DNA of 64,000 nucleotides from positions 1 through 64,000 of the forward strand of contig NZ_LMUM01000002.1 in the NCBI RefSeq assembly GCF_009765985.1, given 5' to 3'. Shown in pieces: positions 45,755 to 53,705 of the stretch. The notes below the pieces were generated by a model. That model ran no database searches. It worked only from the letters and a program-made list of their open reading frames with translations, and was not told the origin of the DNA. Source of the DNA: Acidobacterium sp. S8. Lineage in GTDB: Bacteria; Acidobacteriota; Terriglobia; Terriglobales; Acidobacteriaceae. Numbering within the stretch: the first letter of the stretch is position 1; every line of letters begins with the position of its first letter. A program made the position numbers and the translations under genes.

Positions 45755-45893
45755 AGCCGGGCTTGAAGGCCCACTCGTTGCGAGATGCTTATTCACCGGC
45801 CTAAAGGCCGGTGCTTCTACCGGGCGTCGCTCTCGCAACGCCTCCGGTTGCATCGAGCAGGTGCGATGTTCGTTGCGAAAATATGCATTTAAC
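45755..45893 (+). repeat. REP element, copy 1 (tandem pair with copy 2)
   Basis: Two palindromes in order: GGGCTTGAAGGCCC, then about 25 nt later TTCACCGGCCTAAAGGCCGGTGCTT's core palindrome CACCGGCC-TAAA-GGCCGGTG followed by GCTTCTACC. After this comes a GCGTCGCTCTCGCAACGC hairpin-like block and GCATCGAGCAGGTGCGATGT. The next copy begins about 165 bp later in the same orientation. Confidence 0.75.
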
Positions 45894-45919
45894 GCATCTT
45901 TAGAATTGTTTTTCGTGAA

Positions 45920-46056
45920 AAGCCGGGCCTGAAGGCCCCGTGGTGCGAGATGCCTATTCACCGGCCTAAAGGCCGGTGCTTCTACCCGGCGTTGCTCCGC
46001 AACGCTTTTGGTCATATCGAGCAGGTGTGGTATTTCGTTGCAGAAATGTGTATTTG
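45920..46056 (+). repeat. REP element, copy 2
   Basis: The same two-palindrome order as copy 1 (GGGCCTGAAGGCCC, then CACCGGCC-TAAA-GGCCGGTG-GCTTCTACC), followed by GTTGCTCCGCAACGC and ATCGAGCAGGTGTGGT. It is a direct repeat of copy 1 with scattered substitutions. Confidence 0.75.
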
Positions 46057-46203
46057 ACTCGAGGCTAAACGTCGTTTCTGCGCATCTTCGCCAACCCTAA
46101 GATAGTTCGTCTCTCTGTTGCGAATCCTCCGATCTACTCGATACGGTTTCCAGTGCCTCCCTTCAATTGCAGTATGGAGCGAAAAATGACAATTAGGAAA
46201 AAA

Positions 46204-46264
46204 GGTAGAAGCATCGGCCTTTAGGCCGATGAATTTGGACTGTGCCCTGAAGGGCTTTAGCCCT
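46204..46264 (-). repeat. inverted REP element at the 3' end of the RAYT gene
   Basis: Read on the minus strand it has GGGCTAAAGCCC-type and CATCGGCC-TAAA-GGCCGATG palindromes followed by GCTTCTACC, the same order as the other copies but in opposite orientation. The transposase stop codon is inside the first palindrome. Confidence 0.7.
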
Positions 46265-46712
46265 GGGGTTTCAGATGTTCGGGCGTAGGGTCGATGGGGA
46301 AGATATTTGCTGAGGAGTATCGGAAATCTTCCGGGCGTGCGCAGAGTTTGGCCCGGACGGGATTTTCGTGGATGTAGTTCACGTGGTTCGCGTAATCCTT
46401 CGCGTCTTCGATGCGGCGCTTGGTGAATCCACTTTGCCATGTGTCGCGTTTGGATTTGAGGCGGAAGGAGAATCCGCCCTTGATAAATTGCATGGCTTTT
46501 TCGATGGAGATGTCCGGCGCTGGCGTGATAAGCAGATGGATGTGGTCGGGCATGATGACGAAGGCGTGGACTTGATAGCGGTTTTTCGCGCGGTCTTCGT
46601 TGAAGAGCTTGAGTAGAAGTTCGGCGTTTGATTCGATCTGGAAGAGTCGGCGGCGGTTTGCGGTGACGGCAGTGATGAAGAAGGTTTTTAGTTCCTGCGG
46701 AGCGAGAGGCAT
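46257..46712 (-). CDS. REP-associated tyrosine transposase (RAYT, IS200-like)
   Basis: A 151-residue Y1-type HUH endonuclease. The HUH motif is in VIMPDHIHLLITP (H57, H59), and the C-terminal helix EDAKDYANHVNYIHENPVRAKL has Y107 and Y113, one of which should be the nucleophile. RAYTs cut and move REP palindromes as single-stranded DNA. The gene is flanked by two tandem REP pairs (left 45755-46056, right 46770-47051) and an inverted REP over its stop codon, strong support for the assignment. The frame is intact. Confidence 0.9.
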   Translation of the reverse strand: MPLAPQELKTFFITAVTANRRRLFQIESNAELLLKLFNEDRAKNRYQVHAFVIMPDHIHLLITPAPDISIEKAMQFIKGGFSFRLKSKRDTWQSGFTKRRIEDAKDYANHVNYIHENPVRAKLCARPEDFRYSSANIFPIDPTPEHLKPQG

Positions 46713-46769
46713 TGGTTGGGAGTTTAGTTTGGTGCTGGATGGTTGGAAGATTACGTCGGTGTGGGAACG

Positions 46770-46905
46770 GCCCGGGCCTGAAGGCCCTTTTTGTGTTGCG
46801 GCTTATTCACCGGCCTAAAGGCCGGTGCTTCTACCCTGGCGTTGCGCCGCAACGCTTCTGGTGCGTCGGTCAGGTGTGATGTTGGTTGGCGAAGATGGAC
46901 ATTCG
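46770..46905 (+). repeat. REP element, copy 3 (tandem pair with copy 4)
   Basis: GGGCCTGAAGGCCC, then TTCACCGGCC-TAAA-GGCCGGTG-GCTTCTACC, then GTTGCGCCGCAACGC, on the upstream side of the transposase. Same orientation and order as copies 1 and 2. The spacing to copy 4 is again about 165 bp. Confidence 0.75.
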
Positions 46906-46931
46906 GCGCATCTTTAGAACACTTTTTGTGA

Positions 46932-47051
46932 AGCCCGGGTCCGGAAGATTCTCATGTACGGATATATGTTCACCGGCCTAAAGGCCGGTGCTTCTACCGG
47001 GCGTTGCCCTGCAACGCTCTTGGTCTTATTCAGCTGATCCGACATTCGAGC
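46932..47051 (+). repeat. REP element, copy 4
   Basis: A degenerate first palindrome (GCCCGGGTCCGGAAG) followed by an intact CACCGGCC-TAAA-GGCCGGTG-GCTTCTACC and GTTGCCCTGCAACGC. It is followed directly by the nrdJ terminator. Confidence 0.7.
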
Positions 47052-47057
47052 AGAAAT

Positions 47058-47126
47058 GAAAACGCCCCAGTAAAAACTGGGGCGTTTTCGTTTGCCCCGC
47101 ACGGCTAGTCCGCCGCCCGAGGCTTG
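47058..47126 (-). terminator. two-hairpin 3' element of nrdJ
   Basis: On the minus strand just after the nrdJ stop: a stem-loop region GCCTCG...GGCGGACTAGCC...CGGGGC, then the conserved linker GGCAAACG, then a terminator stem GAAAACGCCCCAG / CTGGGGCGTTTTC with T4. The same arrangement, with similar sequence, follows rpoC at 61908-61982. Confidence 0.75.
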
Positions 47127-47135
47127 GGTTTGTTT

Positions 47136-50100
47136 CTAGCTGCAGCCGCTGGTGCTGCCGCAGGACATGCAGCGGTAGCAGCTTCCGTTGCGGACCATGA
47201 TGGCTCCGCAGGTGTGGCAGCTGGGGGCATCGCCCATGTCGTAGAGGTCCTTCATGGCATCGGCGGCGTGGTAGATGCCGCGGTCTTCCATCTTCAGTCC
47301 TTCTTCGGTGCTGGCGGCGAGGTTGGAGAGAATTCCGCCTTGCGGGGCGGAGGTGTAGCCCATGCCTTTTGGTTGTTGCGGCTGAAAGCTGCTTGCGCCT
47401 GTGGCACTCGATGCTTCGTATGGACTCCTCTCTTCGCTCGGAATGACGGCGGAGTTGGGAGTGGTGGCTGGACCTGCGGCGGGTGCGGCCAGTCCGGCGA
47501 AGAGCGAGAGCTGCTGGCCGGAGAGGAAGCGCAGCTGGATCCAGCGGAAGATGTAATCCATGATGGACTTGGCGTAGCCGATGTGCTCGTTGCCGGTCCA
47601 GCCGGAGGGCTCGAAGCGCGAGTGCGCGAACTTTTCGCACAGGACTTTGAGCGGCACTCCGTGTTGCAGGGCCAGTGACGTTGCGGTGGCGAAGCTGTCC
47701 ATGAGGCCGGAGACGGTCGAGCCTTCCTTGGCCATCTTGATGAAGATTTCGCCGGGCTGCCCGTTGGGGTAGAGGCCGACGGTGATGTAGCCCTCGTGTC
47801 CGGCGATGCCGAATTTGTGGGTGAGTGAAGCGCGCTCTTCGGGCAGGCGGTGACGGATGGCCCTTGGCGGCGCATTGAGGTCCTGCTTATCCCACCCTTC
47901 GCTACGCTCAGAATGGGGCACCCGGGCGATGGAGGCGGTGAAGGCACTGGTGGCGTCGACGACGGACTTGGCCGTGATCTCGATTTTTTCTGAGAGCTTG
48001 GCTTCGAGGGTTTTGATGTCGGCTTCGGGCGCGGTCTTTCCGCTGGCCAGCGCGGCGAGGACGCGATCGGCGGCTGCGGTGACGGCGTCGTCCGCATTCT
48101 CTTTGGCGCTCTTGATGGCCTTGGCTCCCTTGCCGTCGGAGACGTTGAGGGGCTGCGCGCCCTTCGATCCGTCGCGGTAGATGGCGACGGCCTTGAGGCC
48201 CTGACGCCAGGACTCGGCGTAGGCTTCGGCAACGTCTTCGATGGTGCAGTCGTGTGGCAGGTTGACGGTCTTCGAGATGGCTCCGGAGAGGAAGGGCTGC
48301 GCGGCGGCCATCATTTTGACGTGGCCCATGTAGTTGATGGAGCGCGTGCCCTTGGCCGGCTTGAAGGAGCAGTCGAAGACAGCGAGGTGCTCGGGCTTGA
48401 TGCCGGGCGCGCCTTCGATGGTGCCGGTCGCGTCAATGTAGCTGACGATGGCGTCGACCTGCGCATTGTTGTAGCCGAGCTTGAAGAGTGCGGCGGGCAC
48501 GGTGTTGTTGACGATCTTGATCATGCCGCCGCCGACGAGCTTCTTGTACTTGACGAGGGCGAGGTCGGGCTCGATGCCGGTCGTGTCGCAGTCCATCATG
48601 AAGCCGATGGTGCCGGTGGGCGCGAGGACGGTAACCTGCGAGTTGCGATAGCCGTGCTTCTCGCCGTGGGTGAGCGCCTTGTCCCAGCAGTCTTTGCTGG
48701 CTTCTATCAGAGCGTCCAGTTGCGGCACTACGAAGTGTTCGGAGGTGCGCGCTTCGCGCGAACCGGGACGCAGCTTCGCTGCGGGTCCTTCGACTGCGCT
48801 TCCTTCGGTCGCTTCGCTCAGGATGACATTATGTTTTGATTTGCCGATCTTGTTGACTTCGGCGCGGTGCATGCGGATGACGTCGAGGAAGGGCTCGCGG
48901 TTGATGTAGTAGCCGGGGCAGGCTCCGCCTTCGTGGTTCGCAGAGGCGGTGAGCGGCGTGGCCGAGGCGAGCGCGGGGCAGCGTTCTGCGATGCGCGACG
49001 ACTGCAGATAGGCCTCGCCGCACATGATGGCGGTGAGGGTGGCAGCGAAGTCGCGGCCGGCATCGGAGTCGTAGGGCAGGCCGAAGGCCATGAGCAGCGC
49101 GCCGAGGTTGGCGTAGCCGAGGCCGAGCGGACGGTAGTCGTGCGAGTTGCGCGCGATTGATTCGGTCGGGTAGCCGGAGTTGTCGACGAGGATCTCCATG
49201 GCGGTGATCATGACGTCGATGGCGGCGCGGTAGGCGGCGATGTCAAATGTGCCTGCTGCGGTTACGAATTTCAGAAGATTGAAGCTCGACAGGTTGCAGG
49301 CCGAGTTGTCGAGGAACATGTACTCGGAGCACGGGTTCGAGGCGTTGATGCGGGCCGTGTTCTTCGAGGTGTGCCACTTGTTGATAGTGGTGTCGTACTG
49401 CATGCCGGGGTCGCCGCACTGCCAGGTAGCTTCGGCGATCTTGTACATGATGTCGCGGGCCTTGCGGGTCTCGACGGACGCGTGGTCTTTCACCGTGTAG
49501 GTGGTGAACTCGCCGTCCTTCTCGTAGGCGCGCATGAACTCGTCGGTGACACGGACGGAGTTGTTGGCGTTCTGGAAGAAGATGCTGCTGTAGGCTTCGC
49601 TGTCGGGGCCGGACGAACCGTCGTAGCCCTCGCGCATGAGCGCCCAGGCCTTGGCTTCTTCCTTCATCTTGCATTCGACGAAGTCGAGGATGTCCGGATG
49701 GTCGACGTTGAGGATGACCATCTTGGCGGCGCGGCGGGTCTTGCCGCCGGACTTGATGACGCCCGCGAAGGCGTCGAAGCCGCGCATGAAGCTGAGTGGG
49801 CCGGAGGCGGTGCCGCCGCCCGACAATTGTTCCATCGATCCGCGCAGGGTGGAGAGATTGGTGCCGGTGCCCGATCCCCACTTGAAGAGCATGCCTTCGG
49901 TCTTGGCGAGGGTGAGAATGGAGTCGAGCGAGTCGTCGACGGCATTGATGAAGCAGGCCGAGCATTGCGGCTTACGGTAGCCGGTCACGGAGAATTCAAT
50001 GGCGCAGGTGTGCTGGTTCCAGTGCCAGTTTTGCGCGTCGGAGTTGGGCTCGAGGCGGTCGCAACCCACGTTGAACCAGACGGGCGAGTTGAAGGCAGCC

Positions 50101-50528
50101 TTCTGGGTCACGAGCAGGTGCGCCAGCTCATCGTGGAAGATGGCGGCGTCTTCGGGCGTCGAGAAATAGCCTCCGGCGAGTCCCCAGTCACGGATGGTCT
50201 CAGCGACGCGGCCGATGAGCTGGCGGACGCCGGTTTCGCGCTCCGGAGTGTTCATCTGGCCGTGCAGGTACTTGCTGGCGACGATGTTGGTCGCGGTCAT
50301 GGACCAGTCGATGGGCGTCTCGACGTCCTTCTGCTCGAAGATGCTCTTGCCGCTGGCATCCGTAATGGAGGCCGTCCGGCGCTCCCACTGGACTTCGTCG
50401 TAGGGCGAGATGCCAGGCTTCGAGAAAAATCGCTCGAATTTGAGGGCTGCGGTTTGGCTGGCGGCACCTTTCGCGGGCGCGGCGTTGGAGGCTGGGGAGC
50501 TGTTGATCTTCTTGGTGGCCTCGGCCAT
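47136..50528 (-). CDS. nrdJ: adenosylcobalamin-dependent ribonucleotide reductase
   Basis: A 1130-residue class II ribonucleotide reductase. It has the cofactor/active-site core (SACFINAVDDSLDSIL, KWGSGTGTNLSTLRG, NASNPCSEYMFLDNSACNLSS), APTGTIGFMMDCDTTGIEPD, and the long C-terminal domain with HKFGIAGHEGYITVGLYPNGQPG, ending in a Cys-rich tail (CHTCGAIM, CYRCMSCGS). It converts ribonucleotides to deoxyribonucleotides without oxygen, using B12. It is longer than usual because at least three segments look like in-frame insertions of a dispersed repeat (about residues 567-596, 870-881, 1027-1037). The start has a GGAAGGAG site. NrdR-like boxes lie 230-270 bp upstream. Confidence 0.95.
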   Translation of the reverse strand: MAEATKKINSSPASNAAPAKGAASQTAALKFERFFSKPGISPYDEVQWERRTASITDASGKSIFEQKDVETPIDWSMTATNIVASKYLHGQMNTPERETGVRQLIGRVAETIRDWGLAGGYFSTPEDAAIFHDELAHLLVTQKAAFNSPVWFNVGCDRLEPNSDAQNWHWNQHTCAIEFSVTGYRKPQCSACFINAVDDSLDSILTLAKTEGMLFKWGSGTGTNLSTLRGSMEQLSGGGTASGPLSFMRGFDAFAGVIKSGGKTRRAAKMVILNVDHPDILDFVECKMKEEAKAWALMREGYDGSSGPDSEAYSSIFFQNANNSVRVTDEFMRAYEKDGEFTTYTVKDHASVETRKARDIMYKIAEATWQCGDPGMQYDTTINKWHTSKNTARINASNPCSEYMFLDNSACNLSSFNLLKFVTAAGTFDIAAYRAAIDVMITAMEILVDNSGYPTESIARNSHDYRPLGLGYANLGALLMAFGLPYDSDAGRDFAATLTAIMCGEAYLQSSRIAERCPALASATPLTASANHEGGACPGYYINREPFLDVIRMHRAEVNKIGKSKHNVILSEATEGSAVEGPAAKLRPGSREARTSEHFVVPQLDALIEASKDCWDKALTHGEKHGYRNSQVTVLAPTGTIGFMMDCDTTGIEPDLALVKYKKLVGGGMIKIVNNTVPAALFKLGYNNAQVDAIVSYIDATGTIEGAPGIKPEHLAVFDCSFKPAKGTRSINYMGHVKMMAAAQPFLSGAISKTVNLPHDCTIEDVAEAYAESWRQGLKAVAIYRDGSKGAQPLNVSDGKGAKAIKSAKENADDAVTAAADRVLAALASGKTAPEADIKTLEAKLSEKIEITAKSVVDATSAFTASIARVPHSERSEGWDKQDLNAPPRAIRHRLPEERASLTHKFGIAGHEGYITVGLYPNGQPGEIFIKMAKEGSTVSGLMDSFATATSLALQHGVPLKVLCEKFAHSRFEPSGWTGNEHIGYAKSIMDYIFRWIQLRFLSGQQLSLFAGLAAPAAGPATTPNSAVIPSEERSPYEASSATGASSFQPQQPKGMGYTSAPQGGILSNLAASTEEGLKMEDRGIYHAADAMKDLYDMGDAPSCHTCGAIMVRNGSCYRCMSCGSTSGCS
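48741..48830 (-). repeat. repeat-derived in-frame insertion in nrdJ
   Basis: On the coding strand the DNA reads as the dispersed TCATCCTGAGCGAAGCGACC block followed by GAAGGACCCGCAGCGAAGC and a Cys-poor tail, translated as NVILSEATEGSAVEGPAAK. It lies between the conserved VNKIG and DALIEASKDCWDKAL segments, where other NrdJ proteins have only a short connection. Two shorter traces of the same block are at 47887-47921 (coding HSERSEGW) and 47420-47450 (coding IPSEERSPYE). Confidence 0.7.
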
Positions 50529-50755
50529 AGGAACTCCTTCCGGGGGTTGCGTATTTTGATGGTCTTGCTCGTTCCGGCAGCTAAAAGGGCCGGAAATGGG
50601 CGCTTAGCGCGCCACAAAATTTCTTAAAGCAAATCTGGAAAAGATCTGTCCGGGACTATTCGGGTACCGGGCTGACCCGTCGGCGTCGGTGCTTATGCCT
50701 GTTCGGGTTCATTGCCAGTACCTCGGTAAATATAAGAGCTGCAGGTGTGAAAGTA

Positions 50756-50801
50756 GCTCTGTTAATAGTGTGTGTCAAGCGCCAACCACAACATCTAGTA
50801 T
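50756..50801 (-). promoter_or_regulatory. tandem NrdR-box-like sites upstream of nrdJ
   Basis: Two 16-bp sites starting 30 bp apart (50756-50771 and 50786-50801). The second reads CCACAACATCTAGTAT on the plus strand and matches the NrdR box (ACACWATATATWGTGT) at 12 of 16 positions by hand count; the first matches at 11. Paired boxes about three helix turns apart are the usual NrdR operator of ribonucleotide reductase genes. The second also overlaps a perfect inverted repeat ACATCTA / TAGATGT. Confidence 0.5.
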
Positions 50802-51030
50802 TTTAGATGTAAATAGGCTCTCTTTTAGTTCAATTTCGGGACTTTGCCTGTGGAGAACTCCGGAAGCGCTTGCGGGACGGGAAAACGAGCGCTGCGTAAA
50901 AGACTTCACTGATTGAAGCTATGCCTCGGGTGACCGCAGAACAAGGCGCAGAAGTGGTGCAAAGGGTGTGGACAGCTGTGGAAGTTGTGGGAATGAGGCC
51001 ATTTACATATAGACCAGTGAGAATGGTCCC

Positions 51031-51094
51031 AGGGCTAAAGCCCTTTAGTGTGTTGTCCTGTATTTCACCGGGCTAAAACCCGATGCTTCTACCC
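51031..51094 (+). repeat. REP-like element, solitary copy, in a 720-bp gene-free region
   Basis: AGGGCTAAAGCCCT, then TTCACCGGGC-TAAA-ACCCGATG-CTTCTACCC, a diverged copy of the RAYT-locus repeat. It lies between the nrdJ control region and the next gene. Apart from this and the NrdR-like sites, the stretch 50529-51260 shows nothing recognisable; no cobalamin riboswitch box was found. Confidence 0.65.
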
Positions 51095-51260
51095 TTTGAA
51101 AGCTACGCTGCATGAAATGCTTCCGTGTCTCCAAAAACATGGGCACACATATCCAGCGTGCTCTTTCTACCCCTTCATGTTCTTCAAGATGTGGCCTCTC
51201 CGGCCTCGACATCCTGGCGCTGATACCGAGAATCGCATCTATTAAAAAGTGTTGCTTTTG

Positions 51261-52541
51261 ATGGATGTGCCGAGTCTGGCATGGCCGGAGCACTGGCCGT
51301 TTCTGCCTGTCCTCGAGAGGTTCGCCGTTGCCGTGTCGATTGGGCTGTTTGTCGGCGTGGAGCGCGAATTTAGCGGAAAGATGGGCACCAGGACATTCGG
51401 GCTGGTTGCCATTCTGGGCTGCGTGGCTGGTCTGGCCGGATCGCAGTTTATCTGGATGGCAACGGCGGTTCTGCTGCTTGTACTAGGGCTGATTAACTGG
51501 CGACGGCTTTCCGCGCACGATCATCTAGCGACTACAACCACTCTCAGCCTCAGCATTGTTGCCTTCTGCGCAGTGCTGTGCGGCATGGGGCACCTTTATA
51601 CGCCGGTGCTGGCGGCGATTCTTTGTAATTCGCTGCTGGCATGGAAGCGGCCGATCCATGCGTTCACCACCGGACTGTCGCAACAGGAGGTGCGCTCGGC
51701 GATTCTGCTGGCGGCGCTCACCTTCATCGTGATGCCAGTGCTTCCGTCGCATCCGGTGGGGCCGGGGCATCTGGTCGATCCGCGATCGAACTGGGCGAGC
51801 GTCGTCATCATTGCCGGCATCGCGTTTATCAATTACATTCTGCTGCGCTCGCTGGGGCCGCGAGGAATGGAGCTCACTGCATTTTTTGGCGGCCTGATCA
51901 ACAGCCGCAAAGTGATTGTCGAATTCATTATGCGAGCTCAGAGCAACAGCGAGATGCTGCTGCCAATCATCTTTCGCGGCGTGATGCTTGCGACCAGCGC
52001 GATGGCTATACGGAATGCGATCATCATCGCCGTGCTCTCTCACTCAAAGGAGGCGATCCTGTTATCGATTGCTCCGATGGGGCTTATGCTGCTGTTGAGC
52101 GTGGCGCTTTGGCGAAGCCATCCGGTGCTGGTGGATAACACTTCGCCCAAGCCGCTGACACTGGATTCGCCATTCAGTTTCTCTGCTGCGCTGAAGTTTG
52201 GCCTCGTGTTTCTTGCATTGAATGTGATTGGTGCTCTTGCGCAAAGAAACTTCGGGTCGGCAAGTTTTTATTTCGTGAGCGCGGCGGGCGGCCTGCTTTC
52301 GAGCGGGTCTTCCATCGCTTCGGCTGCGACACTGATTCGTCATGGTGAGCTGCCGCCAGCTACCGGAGTCAATGGTGTGGTGATCGCCAGTTTGACGAGC
52401 GTGCTGGTTAATATTCCTTTGCTGCGGCGATTACCTTCGACGGGAACGTACCGTTCGAAATTGACGTTCAGCCTTATCGGCATTGCTGCTGCAGGGGCGC
52501 TTGGGGTCACCGTGAATGCGATCTGGATACGCTTCCGATAA
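51261..52541 (+). CDS. MgtC/SapB plus DUF4010 membrane protein
   Basis: A protein of 426 residues with about twelve membrane segments. The first part has the MgtC-type IGLFVGVEREFSG and TFGLVAILG motifs; the second part (from about 180) is a DUF4010 region with GGLINSRKVIVEFI and SAAGGLLSSGSSIASAATLI. Its function is unknown; a role in ion homeostasis is assumed for the family. In-frame GTG at 51249 is an alternative start. Confidence 0.8.
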   Translation: MDVPSLAWPEHWPFLPVLERFAVAVSIGLFVGVEREFSGKMGTRTFGLVAILGCVAGLAGSQFIWMATAVLLLVLGLINWRRLSAHDHLATTTTLSLSIVAFCAVLCGMGHLYTPVLAAILCNSLLAWKRPIHAFTTGLSQQEVRSAILLAALTFIVMPVLPSHPVGPGHLVDPRSNWASVVIIAGIAFINYILLRSLGPRGMELTAFFGGLINSRKVIVEFIMRAQSNSEMLLPIIFRGVMLATSAMAIRNAIIIAVLSHSKEAILLSIAPMGLMLLLSVALWRSHPVLVDNTSPKPLTLDSPFSFSAALKFGLVFLALNVIGALAQRNFGSASFYFVSAAGGLLSSGSSIASAATLIRHGELPPATGVNGVVIASLTSVLVNIPLLRRLPSTGTYRSKLTFSLIGIAAAGALGVTVNAIWIRFR

Positions 52542-52602
52542 TCGTTTTCTTTGCGGAAGCGGGATGCTCAGATGTTCTGAGACAGAGATGACGGGGTGAA
52601 AG

Positions 52603-53028
52603 ATGCAGGACACTTATAATTTGCAGCGCTTTGTGGATGCTCAGGACTCTGTGTATGAGCAGGTGTGCGCGGAGTTACGCGCGGGACAGAAACGGAGCCA
52701 TTGGATGTGGTTCATTTTTCCGCAGATTCAGGGCTTAGGGCAAAGTTCGATGGCGATTCGCTTCGCCATCTCCTCGCTCGATGAGGCGAAGGCATATTTG
52801 CAGCATCCGGTACTTGGGCCGCGGCTGAGGGAGTGCAGCGGGTTGGTTGCCGCTATTGAAGGCCATTCGATCGATGAGATTTTCGGATATCCGGATGACC
52901 TGAAACTGCACTCTTCCATGACTTTGTTTGCCAGGGCTGCTCCGGAAGACCCGGTATTCCAGGAAGTGTTGCAGAAATACTTCCACGGTGAGCCGGACCA
53001 TCAGACACTAAAGCTTCTGAAGGTTTGA
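52603..53028 (+). CDS. DUF1810 protein
   Basis: A 141-residue soluble protein with the family pattern LQRFVDAQDSVYEQVCAELRAGQKRSHW and MWFIFPQIQGLGQSSMA, then ISSLDEAKAYLQHPVLGPRL. DUF1810 proteins are widespread and of unknown function. It stands alone between convergent genes. Confidence 0.88.
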   Translation: MQDTYNLQRFVDAQDSVYEQVCAELRAGQKRSHWMWFIFPQIQGLGQSSMAIRFAISSLDEAKAYLQHPVLGPRLRECSGLVAAIEGHSIDEIFGYPDDLKLHSSMTLFARAAPEDPVFQEVLQKYFHGEPDHQTLKLLKV

Positions 53029-53066
53029 TTTTTCGACAGACCGACTGCTGACCGGAATGTTTACGG

Positions 53067-53375
53067 TTACATGGTCTGGCGCTGAAAGCCCATATCGTGG
53101 AGCTGATAGACAAACGCGGTCATGGGCATATCGAAGATCTGGCCGGTGGTGAAATGCTTCTCTGCCTGATCCAGAATCTTATGCGGGATATTGATGATTT
53201 CCGCGAGATACTCGCGAAGATCCAGCCAGGGAATAAACTTCGTAGCCCAGCTCTGTTTTGGGCCGAGGTAGCGGCCTTCCCAGGCGATCGCCATGATGAC
53301 ACCCGGCTCGGTGGTGCGTTGAATACGGAGCTGTACTGTTACCAGCGTATCGGTTTCTTCGGCCATCAGGTTCAT
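53067..53375 (-). CDS. hypothetical protein, 102 residues
   Basis: A small soluble protein without recognised family (MAEETDTLVTVQLRIQRTT to HDMGFQRQTM). The open frame extends upstream to 53561 but there it overlaps the acetyltransferase gene in another frame, so ATG 53375 is taken as the start. It is 37 bp downstream of the acetyltransferase, likely the last gene of the Ku operon. Confidence 0.55.
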   Translation of the reverse strand: MNLMAEETDTLVTVQLRIQRTTEPGVIMAIAWEGRYLGPKQSWATKFIPWLDLREYLAEIINIPHKILDQAEKHFTTGQIFDMPMTAFVYQLHDMGFQRQTM

Positions 53376-53412
53376 GACCGATAGTGCGGCGTACGGCTGA
53401 ATCGTTTCGCAG

Positions 53413-53697
53413 CTACCTGGGTGCCACGACCACGGATTGGTATTGCGAGTGGGTGTTGACGAAGTCCGCCACGAAGGAACATTGCGGAACAACACGAAGA
53501 CCCTGCTGGACGGCGTAGTCGAGTGCGGCCTTTGCGAGGGCCGTGCCCACGCCGCGACCACTGAGCGAAGACGGCACCTCGGTGTGGGTCAGGGTCATGG
53601 TCTTGTCGCGCATGAGGTAGTTGAGAAAGGCCGTCTTCGATCCCACTTCAACTTCGAAACGATGCTTCAGGGTGTTGTTGGTGATGTTCAACGTCAT
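53413..53697 (-). CDS. small GNAT-like N-acetyltransferase (YjdJ type)
   Basis: A 94-residue minimal acetyltransferase fold with LTHTEVPSSLSGRGVGTALAKAALDYA, where GRGVGTALA is the acetyl-CoA loop, and VVPQCSFVADFVNTH. This is the short YjdJ/GTLF3B-like family of unknown substrate. It starts 8 bp after the second Ku gene and is probably co-transcribed with it. Confidence 0.85.
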   Translation of the reverse strand: MTLNITNNTLKHRFEVEVGSKTAFLNYLMRDKTMTLTHTEVPSSLSGRGVGTALAKAALDYAVQQGLRVVPQCSFVADFVNTHSQYQSVVVAPR

Positions 53698-53705
53698 TGC
53701 TTGTA

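Noticed and set aside
45755-47051. CRISPR array
   Set aside because: Repeats are palindrome pairs with a spacing of about 165 bp, two copies per side, and a RAYT gene between; no short regular spacers or cas genes.
49371-50627. Long plus-strand frame of 418 codons opposite nrdJ
   Set aside because: It lies antisense to a conserved enzyme; high GC at third positions creates such frames.
50529-50755. Cobalamin riboswitch in the nrdJ leader
   Set aside because: The leader is long enough, but no B12-box-like sequence was seen. NrdR-like boxes upstream are a better explanation of control.
53376-53561. N-terminal part of the 164-codon frame over the acetyltransferase gene
   Set aside because: It overlaps a clear acetyltransferase in another frame and looks like shadow sequence; only the last 102 codons are kept.
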